Shown here piece by piece: positions 1 to 6,408 of a stretch of 14,673 nucleotides of DNA (its first letter is position 1; each line of letters starts with the position of its first letter). The stretch is from Gammaproteobacteria bacterium. GTDB taxonomy: Bacteria; Pseudomonadota; Gammaproteobacteria; Methylococcales; UBA2780. The stretch is taken from the NCBI GenBank assembly GCA_003646305.1, contig QNFJ01000029.1:1-14673 (forward strand), in the 5' to 3' direction. The notes under the pieces were generated by a model that had not been told where the DNA came from, ran no database searches, and worked only from the letters and a program-made list of their open reading frames with translations. A program made the translations under genes and the position numbers.

Positions 1-63
1 CATGTGCAAATTACTCCCGACATCCTTGTCTTCCGCAAAATAAATACATCCTTGCATAAAACA

Positions 64-79
64 TGGCAAGAAGATTGCT
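64..79 (+). promoter_or_regulatory. sigma-54 (RpoN) -24/-12 promoter of flhA
   Basis: The 16 bases TGGCAAGAAGATTGCT match the sigma-54 consensus TGGCAC-N5-TTGCW, with GG at 65-66 and GC at 77-78 separated by exactly 10 bases. Transcription should begin about 12 bases after the GC, near position 90, giving a leader of roughly 54 bases before the flhA ATG. In Pseudomonas aeruginosa flhA belongs to the FleQ/RpoN-dependent class of flagellar genes, so promoter type and gene agree. This would be the main entry promoter for flhA-flhF-fleN-fliA. The site is read directly from the sequence; its use is inferred. Confidence 0.85.
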
Positions 80-104
80 CATTCCTTCTTTGAAGGGCTA
101 ATTT

Positions 105-118
105 GTCCGGTTTTTGAC
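105..118 (+). promoter_or_regulatory. possible FleQ binding box in the flhA leader
   Basis: GTCCGGTTTTTGAC has the arms GTC and TGAC separated by 7 bases, the same 14-base layout as the FleQ consensus GTCaNTAAAtTGAC reported for Pseudomonas. The centre does not match well. It sits about 15 to 28 bases downstream of the predicted start site. That is where FleQ has been described to bind at some Pseudomonas flagellar promoters, including flhA. The arms are short, so a chance match is possible. Confidence 0.4.
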
Positions 119-143
119 GCACATTAGAGAGGGTATTTTCCAG

Positions 144-2225
144 ATGGAAGGCACGTTGACTGATCAACTGAAAATGATTGCACGCACCGGATTAGGTGCG
201 CCACTCATCATACTATTGCTGTTGATGATGATCATTGTTCCCCTTCCGGCAATTATGCTGGATCTACTCTTTACATTTAATATTGCGATTTCTCTGATTA
301 TTCTGCTGGTGGTTGTTTATACGAAGAAGCCACTGGATTTTGCGGTGTTTCCCAGCGTGATTCTTATCACGACCCTATTAAGGCTGGGGCTTAATGTTGC
401 GTCGACGCGTGTGGTGTTATTAGAAGGGCACAACGGGGGAGATGCTGCAGGTAAGGTGATCGAAGCTTTTGGGTCTTTCGTAATTGGCGGTAATTATGCA
501 GTTGGTCTGATTGTTTTTGGAATTCTGGTCATTATCAATTTTGTGGTGGTCACAAAAGGTGCGGGGCGCGTTGCCGAGGTGAGTGCCCGTTTTACACTGG
601 ATGCGATGCCGGGTAAGCAGATGGCCATTGATGCGGATTTAAATTCGGGCCTGATCACGCAGGATGAAGCCAGGTCGCGTCGTACGGAAGTGTCTCAGGA
701 GTCTGATTTTTATGGCTCAATGGATGGTGCCAGTAAGTTTGTTCGTGGAGATGCAATTGCCGGTATCCTGATTTTGTTTATCAACTTGATTGGTGGCTTT
801 GCGATCGGTATGGCTCAGCATGGACTGCCATTCGATGAGGCTGTGCAAAACTATACGTTGCTTACAATTGGTGATGGACTGGTCGCTCAAATCCCATCAC
901 TTTTACTTTCGACGGCGGCTGCGATTATTGTGACTCGTGTTGCCACTTCACAGGATATGGGTGAGCAGATCAGTAGCCAGATGCTGGAGAATCCTAAAGC
1001 GTTGGCACTCAGTGCAGCTGCTGTTGGGTTGCTTGGCCTGATTCCGGGAATGCCAAATTTCTCATTTCTTTTGCTGGCAACGGCTCTGGCTGCGTCAGCT
1101 TATACGATTGCTAAACGAAACAGAGAGGCTGAGAAACTTATTCAGGAGACGCCCGTTGAGACGCCTTCAACAGAGGTGAGAGAGCTGGGGTGGGAAGATG
1201 TTCAACCGGTCGATATGATTGGGCTGGAAGTTGGCTACCGCTTGATACCACTGGTTGATAAAAGTCAGGGTGGTCAGCTAATGAATCGCATAAAAGGGGT
1301 TCGAAAGAAGCTTTCTCAGGAGCTAGGGTTTCTGATTCCGTCTGTACACATCAGGGATAACCTTGATCTTGGACCAAATAGTTATCGTCTTTCTTTAATG
1401 GGTGTGACGATTGGTGAGGCAGAGATTCATCCCGATCGTGAGATGGCGATTAATCCTGGACAAGTTTTTGGAACACTGGAAGGTTTGGAGGGGAAAGATC
1501 CAGCATTTGGGCTAGAGGCGGTCTGGATTAGGCCAGAGCAACGAGATAATGCGCAGACGCTAGGTTATACAGTTGTTGACCCCGGAACGGTTGTGGCCAC
1601 CCACCTGAGTCAGGTTTTACAGAGTCATGCACACGAGCTATTTGGGCACGAAGAGGCACAGCAACTGATGGATTCTCTGGCAAAAACAGCGCCCAAATTG
1701 GTAGAAGGTCTTGTGCCTAAGCTTCTGCCACTAGGTACGGTTGTGAAAGTACTCCAGAATCTCCTGCAGGAAAATATACCCATCAAAGACATCAGAACTA
1801 TTTCAGAAACGCTGGCAGAGCAGGGAGCCGTCAATCAGGATGCTGGCTATTTAACCTCGGTTGTTCGTACAGCGTTAGGACGTTCAATCGTTCATAAAAT
1901 CAATGGAATAGCGAGTGAACTTCCAGTGATGACACTTGACCCTCAGCTTGAACAAATACTTCAGCAGTCACTGCAAAGCTCGAATGATGGGGGAGCTGGC
2001 ATTGAGCCTGGACTGGCGGAGCAGATGCATAAATCACTGGAAGAGAATGCGCAGCAACTTGAGGTACAGGGTATTCCAGCCGTTTTACTCGTTTCATCGA
2101 TATTGCGTCCCTGGTTGGCTCGCTTTCTACGTCACACAATTTCTGGCTTACATGTTCTGGCCTACAACGAGATTCCAGATGACAGGCAGGTCAAGGTGAT
2201 AGCAACAGTCGGCCAGAATAGTTAA
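144..2225 (+). CDS. flhA: FlhA, flagellar type III export gate protein
   Basis: FlhA is the large export-gate subunit of the flagellar type III secretion apparatus in the inner membrane; it couples the proton gradient to export and docks chaperone-substrate complexes. The product is 693 residues, the usual size. The N-terminal half (about 10-325) has the expected eight hydrophobic segments. It carries the FHIPEP-family cytoplasmic loop (about 137-200, with ARFTLDAMPGKQMAIDADL) and the conserved Asp203 in RGDAIAG, equivalent to Salmonella Asp208. Residues from about 330 on form the cytoplasmic domain (LGWEDVQPVDMIGLEVGYRL onward; VHIRDN; PGTVVATHL). The ATG at 144 is chosen because the protein then aligns with the family N-terminus and GAGAGGG at 127-133 gives a Shine-Dalgarno site. 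An upstream in-frame TTG at 114 falls inside the regulatory leader and adds ten residues not typical of the family. It is the first gene after the sigma-54 promoter, with 31 bases to flhF. flhB should lie upstream, outside the window. Confidence 0.97.
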   Translation: MEGTLTDQLKMIARTGLGAPLIILLLLMMIIVPLPAIMLDLLFTFNIAISLIILLVVVYTKKPLDFAVFPSVILITTLLRLGLNVASTRVVLLEGHNGGDAAGKVIEAFGSFVIGGNYAVGLIVFGILVIINFVVVTKGAGRVAEVSARFTLDAMPGKQMAIDADLNSGLITQDEARSRRTEVSQESDFYGSMDGASKFVRGDAIAGILILFINLIGGFAIGMAQHGLPFDEAVQNYTLLTIGDGLVAQIPSLLLSTAAAIIVTRVATSQDMGEQISSQMLENPKALALSAAAVGLLGLIPGMPNFSFLLLATALAASAYTIAKRNREAEKLIQETPVETPSTEVRELGWEDVQPVDMIGLEVGYRLIPLVDKSQGGQLMNRIKGVRKKLSQELGFLIPSVHIRDNLDLGPNSYRLSLMGVTIGEAEIHPDREMAINPGQVFGTLEGLEGKDPAFGLEAVWIRPEQRDNAQTLGYTVVDPGTVVATHLSQVLQSHAHELFGHEEAQQLMDSLAKTAPKLVEGLVPKLLPLGTVVKVLQNLLQENIPIKDIRTISETLAEQGAVNQDAGYLTSVVRTALGRSIVHKINGIASELPVMTLDPQLEQILQQSLQSSNDGGAGIEPGLAEQMHKSLEENAQQLEVQGIPAVLLVSSILRPWLARFLRHTISGLHVLAYNEIPDDRQVKVIATVGQNS

Positions 2226-2256
2226 TAGAATTCACATTAGAAGTGCAGGATAACCT

Positions 2257-3513
2257 ATGAAAATAAAAAGATTTTTTGCTACTGATATGCGTCAAGCAAT
2301 TAAAATGGTTCGTGAGGAACTTGGCTCTGACGCGGTCATTTTATCTAACAAAAATGTTGAAGGTGGAGTGGAAATTGTTGCGGCACGTGATTACGATGAG
2401 CAACAAATTCAGGCACGCCTGCAGCAGCAAGAAGAAAAGAAGGCCATCCTGAAAAATCCTGTAATCAAGCCTTTTGCGAAACCGACCCACTCTCAATATT
2501 CTATGAAGCCAGAGGCTACGTTAGGTGCCAAAAAACCGTTACGAGAGCGACGAGAGGCTCCGAGGCAAAAGGTCGAGTGGTCACAGGAGCCGGCGCTTGT
2601 TGAAATGGGGCAGGAGTTGAAACAGATTCGCAAGGTTATCGATGCGCGTCTTTCTGAATCAGACTGGATGAATGGTGCTCGGACAAATCCGGTAAGGGTT
2701 GATCTTCTTAAAAGGTTGCGTAACGTTGGTTTCTCTACGGGGTTAAGCCTTGAAACTGTGAATTGTCTGGACGAGCATGATGATGAGGAGAGTGGTGTGC
2801 GAAAAGCGCAGCAACGTTTGGCTAATCAATTACCGATTGCCGATGATAACCTTCTTGAGCATGGTGGGGTTGTGGCATTAGTGGGACCAACTGGGGTAGG
2901 TAAAACGACAACGATTGCTAAGCTGGCAGCTCGCTACCGTCTTAAGTATGGCTCGAGGCAAATTGCGTTGGTGACGACAGATAACTATCGAATTGGCGCG
3001 TATGAACAATTAAGTACCTATGGGAAGATTCTGGATGTACCTGTCAGGGCGGCTTCAACCCCTGAGGAGCTTGATAACGTATTGAATAGTTTTATAGACA
3101 GGAAACTTGTTTTGATTGACACCGCAGGAATGGGTCAGCGAGATAACCGATTAGCTCAGCAGTTTGCACTGTTCAGTGAATGCCAGACAGCGATTAAATC
3201 ATATCTTGTTTTGTCGGCAGCCACACAGACCCGAGGCCTGGATGAAACTATAAAAACTTTCCAGGGGTTCGCTCCACAATCGTGCATTTTGACTAAAACA
3301 GATGAGGCTTTTTCTCTGGGTGCGGCGGTTTCATCGCTAATCAAGTCGCAGCTTCCACTTGCGTGGATTACGGATGGGCAGCAGGTCCCCGAAGACCTGC
3401 ATATTGCGCACCCAAACCGTCTGTTAAATGAGTGTTTCTCGGCAGAAGATTCAGACTATAATTCAGCGGATACTTTTAACTATGAAGCGTGGGTAGCTCA
3501 GGCGAATGTTTGA
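2257..3513 (+). CDS. flhF: FlhF, SRP-type GTPase for polar flagellum placement
   Basis: FlhF is a membrane-recruited GTPase of the SRP54/FtsY family that sets where polar flagella assemble. The 418-residue product has a basic/variable N-terminal B region (1-130), a helical N domain (about 145-200) and the G domain. G1 is GPTGVGKTT (210-218), followed by TTDNYRIGAYEQL (240-252), the DTAGMGQRD motif (288-296) and TKTDE (346-350). These are the hallmark SRP-GTPase motifs, and all key residues appear intact. AGGA at 2247-2250 lies six bases before the ATG. The gene overlaps fleN by eight bases, consistent with coupled synthesis of FlhF and its regulator FleN/FlhG. Identification is secure; polar rather than lateral placement is inferred from the family and locus. 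Confidence 0.97.
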   Translation: MKIKRFFATDMRQAIKMVREELGSDAVILSNKNVEGGVEIVAARDYDEQQIQARLQQQEEKKAILKNPVIKPFAKPTHSQYSMKPEATLGAKKPLRERREAPRQKVEWSQEPALVEMGQELKQIRKVIDARLSESDWMNGARTNPVRVDLLKRLRNVGFSTGLSLETVNCLDEHDDEESGVRKAQQRLANQLPIADDNLLEHGGVVALVGPTGVGKTTTIAKLAARYRLKYGSRQIALVTTDNYRIGAYEQLSTYGKILDVPVRAASTPEELDNVLNSFIDRKLVLIDTAGMGQRDNRLAQQFALFSECQTAIKSYLVLSAATQTRGLDETIKTFQGFAPQSCILTKTDEAFSLGAAVSSLIKSQLPLAWITDGQQVPEDLHIAHPNRLLNECFSAEDSDYNSADTFNYEAWVAQANV

Positions 3514-4384
3514 CCCGAGATTTGACCAAGCAGCAGGAATACGAAATATGAAGCAGCCGAAGCCGGTAAAGGTGATTGCGGTAACAAGTGGGAAAGGTGG
3601 TGTTGGGAAGACCAATATCTCGGTCAATCTCGGCATTTCATTAGCAGAGATGGGCCATGAAGTTGCAATCCTGGATGCAGATATGGGATTGGCTAACGTG
3701 GATATTCTCCTGGGTTTGCACCCAGAATTTAACCTGTCCCATGTGCTAGCGGGAGAAAAATCGTTAGCTGAAATTATTGTCGAAGGGCCATCCGGGTTAA
3801 AAGTGATACCCGCCTCATCGGGTATTCAGAAAATGTCTGAACTGGGAACCGCTGAACAGGCGGGTATTATCCGCGCATTTAGTGATATTAGTGATGATGT
3901 GGATATTCTGATCGTTGATGCGGCGGCCGGAATCTCGGGAAGTGTCGTTAATTTTGCCAGAGCGTGTCAGGATATTCTGGTCGTTGTCTGTGATGAACCC
4001 ACCTCACTGACGGACGCTTATGCCTTTATTAAATTGTTAAATCGTGATTATGGTCTTTGCCGGTTTAATATTGTGACCAATATGGTTGATGATCAGCAAC
4101 AGGGCAGAGAGCTTTTTGAGAAACTGCTAAAAGTGACTGATCGCTACCTGGATGTTGCGATCAGTTTTGCGGGTGCGATTCCTCGGGATGATAATCTGCG
4201 CAAAGCGGTTCGCAAACAGCAGGCTGTTACAAAATCATTTCCGGGTAGTCCCTCTTCGATAGCATTCAAAAATTTAGCGCGAAAAATTGATGGCTGGCCT
4301 GTGGCAACTTCTGCGGGTGGACAGCTGGAATTCTTTGTTGAACGGTTGATTCAATATAGCAGTTCAGAGGGGATGCCTGTCTAA
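3506..4384 (+). CDS. fleN: FleN/FlhG, MinD-type ATPase controlling flagellar number
   Basis: FleN (FlhG) is a MinD/ParA-family ATPase that limits flagellar number. It acts on FlhF and, in Pseudomonas, by antagonising FleQ. The 292-residue product has a deviant Walker A KGGVGKT (30-36, signature Lys30), the A' motif LDADMG (Asp59) and Walker B LIVDAAAG (Asp138). A C-terminal amphipathic stretch LEFFVERLIQY (about 274-284) resembles the MinD membrane-targeting helix. The N-terminus carries FDQAAGIR (6-13), a close match to the DQAxxLR helix by which FlhG stimulates FlhF GTPase activity. This favours the ATG at 3506, which overlaps flhF by eight bases. A second ATG at 3548 (Met15) has its own AGGA at 3535-3538 but would remove that helix. 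The gene ends in TAATG with fliA. Confidence 0.95.
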   Translation: MFDPRFDQAAGIRNMKQPKPVKVIAVTSGKGGVGKTNISVNLGISLAEMGHEVAILDADMGLANVDILLGLHPEFNLSHVLAGEKSLAEIIVEGPSGLKVIPASSGIQKMSELGTAEQAGIIRAFSDISDDVDILIVDAAAGISGSVVNFARACQDILVVVCDEPTSLTDAYAFIKLLNRDYGLCRFNIVTNMVDDQQQGRELFEKLLKVTDRYLDVAISFAGAIPRDDNLRKAVRKQQAVTKSFPGSPSSIAFKNLARKIDGWPVATSAGGQLEFFVERLIQYSSSEGMPV

Positions 4385-5121
4385 TGGATGGCATCGCAAT
4401 GTACACATCGGTTCAAGGGCAAAATCATGACGCTCTGGTCATGAAACATGCCCCGATGGTTAAGCGCATTGCCTACCACCTTTTGAATCGCTTACCCGAC
4501 AGTATTCAGGTTGAAGATCTGATTCAGGCGGGAATGATGGGGCTTCTTGAGGCCACTCGAAACTTCGACAATAACCAAGGTGCAACGTTTGAGACCTATG
4601 CAGGGATACGTGTGCGTGGAGCAATGCTTGATGAAGTCAGACGTTGTGACTGGACACCGCGTTCTGTCCACCGTAAATCGCGTGAAGTTTCAGCGGCGAT
4701 GCGCGAGATTGAATCAGCCACCGGGCGTGATGCGCGAGATAGTGAGGTGGCTGAAAAAATGGGAATTACGCTGCACGAGTATCACCAGATATTGGTAGAT
4801 TCCGCTGGCTGCAAGATTTTTAGTACCGAAGCGCTTCTGCTTTCGGGTGGCACAAATATTAAAGATTGCAAAACAGCTGAACAAGGTCCCATGGATGGCG
4901 TGGCAATGGAAGGCTTTAAAGAGGCGCTTGCGGATTCGATTTCTTCTTTGCCTGAACGAGAGCGGTTAGCCGTTTCGCTGTATTACGAAGAAGAGATGAA
5001 TCTGAAAGAGATTGGCGAGGTGCTAGGCGTTAGCGAGTCGAGAGTTTGTCAGATTAATAGCCAGGCAATGTTCCGTTTACGGTCAAGAATGCATGACTGG
5101 CTTGATGAAACAGAATCATAA
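4384..5121 (+). CDS. fliA: FliA, flagellar sigma factor sigma-28
   Basis: FliA directs RNA polymerase to late flagellar, motor and chemotaxis promoters and is normally held by the anti-sigma factor FlgM. The 245-residue protein has region 2 (about 25-95: DLIQAGMMGLLEATRNFD, then RCDWTPRSVHR just after), region 3 (about 100-140) and region 4 (about 185-235). The region 4 helix-turn-helix is NLKEIGEVLGVSESRVCQI. The ATG at 4384 overlaps the fleN stop (TAATG), and GAGGGG at 4367-4372 can serve as ribosome binding site. A second ATG at 4399 would give a protein five residues shorter; choosing between the two is not certain. A stem-loop begins 13 bases after the stop codon. Confidence 0.97.
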   Translation: MDGIAMYTSVQGQNHDALVMKHAPMVKRIAYHLLNRLPDSIQVEDLIQAGMMGLLEATRNFDNNQGATFETYAGIRVRGAMLDEVRRCDWTPRSVHRKSREVSAAMREIESATGRDARDSEVAEKMGITLHEYHQILVDSAGCKIFSTEALLLSGGTNIKDCKTAEQGPMDGVAMEGFKEALADSISSLPERERLAVSLYYEEEMNLKEIGEVLGVSESRVCQINSQAMFRLRSRMHDWLDETES

Positions 5122-5133
5122 AAGATGAACCCT

Positions 5134-5174
5134 CAGCGCAACCATTAAAAAAGTGGTTGTTCGCTGCATTTTCT
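5134..5174 (+). terminator. stem-loop after fliA, possible terminator or attenuator
   Basis: CAGCG (5134-5138) pairs with CGCTG (5162-5166). After a two-base bulge (5160-5161) on the 3' arm, C5139 and AACCA (5140-5144) pair with TGGTT and G5159 (5154-5159). The loop is nine bases and A-rich. The stem is followed by CATTTTCT, a weak U tract. It lies between fliA and cheY, where flagellar and chemotaxis operons are commonly divided. The bulge and interrupted T run suggest partial termination or RNA end protection rather than a strong stop. Confidence 0.5.
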
Positions 5175-5235
5175 ATAAAAGTGACTACTCTTTCTGGTAA
5201 GCACTTCTGATATATAAGCAACATAGATTTCGATT

Positions 5236-5240
5236 GAGGT
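5236..5240 (+). promoter_or_regulatory. ribosome binding site that selects the TTG start of cheY
   Basis: GAGGT lies seven bases before the TTG at 5248 and 19 bases before the next in-frame ATG at 5260. The spacing therefore selects the TTG, giving an N-terminus MDKSMKILVVDD. Confidence 0.7.
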
Positions 5241-5247
5241 AATCATT

Positions 5248-5634
5248 TTGGATAAAAGCATGAAAATTCTCGTTGTTGATGATTTTTCGACGATGAGACG
5301 AATTATAAAAAACTTGCTAAGAGAATTAGGCTTTAACAATATCGACGAAGCAGATGATGGGCAGACGGCGCTTCCAAAGCTACAGGCGGGTGGTATTGAT
5401 TTTCTGGTTACAGACTGGAATATGCCCGGTATGACCGGTATCGACCTGCTAAAAGCGGTTCGCGCAGATCCCGCACTGGCTAATTTACCCGTTTTATTGG
5501 TGACAGCTGAAGCGAAGCGTGAGCAAATTGTTGAAGCTGCGCAGGCGGGTGTTAATGGATATGTGATTAAGCCGTTTACCGCTCAGACCCTTGCAGAGAA
5601 GATCGAGAAAATCTTTGAACGCGTTGATGGCTAA
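5248..5634 (+). CDS. cheY: CheY, chemotaxis response regulator
   Basis: CheY is the single-domain receiver phosphorylated by CheA; CheY-P binds FliM/FliN at the motor switch and changes rotation. The 128-residue product, the standard length, has the acidic pair Asp11-Asp12, phospho-acceptor Asp56 in TDWNMPG, Thr86 in VTAEA and Lys108 in KPF. DDFSTMRRI and the Trp next to the acceptor Asp are diagnostic of true CheY rather than a generic receiver. Translation probably starts at a rare TTG codon, fixed by GAGGT upstream; starting at ATG 5260 would remove four residues without harming the fold. It is the first gene of the che block, 126 bases after fliA. I found no convincing sigma-28 promoter in that gap. 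Confidence 0.97.
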   Translation: MDKSMKILVVDDFSTMRRIIKNLLRELGFNNIDEADDGQTALPKLQAGGIDFLVTDWNMPGMTGIDLLKAVRADPALANLPVLLVTAEAKREQIVEAAQAGVNGYVIKPFTAQTLAEKIEKIFERVDG

Positions 5635-5657
5635 ATGGATTTAAGGAGTATGGGGCA

Positions 5658-6395
5658 ATGAGCAGTCGCTCGGAAATAAAAATTGATGCTCGTCTTGAGC
5701 AGGCAAAATCTTTAGTTAAAGCGCTTGAAAACGGAGACGGTGGATTAGCAGAAGGGTTAATCAATGAGCTGGCGGAGATGAGCCAGAACGAGATGTTCCA
5801 AGAGGTAGGGAAAATCACTCGCCGGTTACATGACTCGATGAACCAGTTTGGTCTTGACGCACGAATTTCTGAGCTAGCAGATAAAGACATTCCTGATGCA
5901 AAGGAGCGCTTGAATTATGTCATTACGATGACTGACCAAGCGGCGCACGCTACGCTAACAGCAGTCGAGGAGCTACTTCCCGTCGCAGAAGGGCTTAATG
6001 ATCGTTCTAACAAACTACTTGAGCAGTGGGGACGTTTTCAGCAACGAGAGATGCCCTATGAAGAGTTTCGAAACGTCAGTAAAGAGATCGCGGGATTTTT
6101 TGAGTATTCAGCTAGCACTTCGGAGATTATTTCAAAGAAACTGACTGAGATATTAATGGCCCAGGGGTATCAAGATATAACAGGGCAGATTATTCGTCGT
6201 GTAATTCAGCTGGTGCAAGATGTTGAAACGAATATGGTTGAACTAATTCGTCTCTCCGGTGGCATGAATGAAGGTGATCAGAAAAAACAAAATGAGCCTG
6301 AACTAGCAGGTCCTGTTGTGCCAACACTTGCTACAGGCGATAGTGTTCAAAGTCAGGATGATGTAGATGACTTGCTGTCGAGCCTGGGTTTCTAG
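5658..6395 (+). CDS. cheZ: CheZ, CheY-P phosphatase
   Basis: CheZ dephosphorylates CheY-P and so resets the motor signal. The 245-residue product is about 30 residues longer than the Escherichia coli protein and predicted almost wholly helical, as expected for the four-helix-bundle dimer. The active motif QDITGQ (172-177) supplies Asp173 and Gln177, equivalent to E. coli Asp143 and Gln147. The C-terminal peptide QDDVDDLLSSLGF is the CheY-docking tail, joined by a flexible segment (about 200-230). AAGGAG at 5642-5647 precedes the ATG. The gene follows cheY by 23 bases, and the next ribosome binding site starts right after its stop codon. Confidence 0.96.
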   Translation: MSSRSEIKIDARLEQAKSLVKALENGDGGLAEGLINELAEMSQNEMFQEVGKITRRLHDSMNQFGLDARISELADKDIPDAKERLNYVITMTDQAAHATLTAVEELLPVAEGLNDRSNKLLEQWGRFQQREMPYEEFRNVSKEIAGFFEYSASTSEIISKKLTEILMAQGYQDITGQIIRRVIQLVQDVETNMVELIRLSGGMNEGDQKKQNEPELAGPVVPTLATGDSVQSQDDVDDLLSSLGF

Positions 6396-6408
6396 AGGAG
6401 CATAAATA

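Noticed and set aside
114..143. Longer flhA reading frame from TTG 114
   Set aside because: The TTG lies in the FleQ-like box and leader, and the extra ten residues are not typical of FlhA. ATG 144 has a ribosome site and matches the family start.
4547..4798. 83-codon open frame inside fliA in another frame
   Set aside because: It is contained within fliA and shows no domain or ribosome site.
5176..5213. Sigma-28-like promoter before cheY (TAAAAGTG, then TCTGGTAA or TTCTGATA)
   Set aside because: Spacing between the TAAA and the -10-like element is 13 or about 26 bases instead of 15, and the -10 match is partial.
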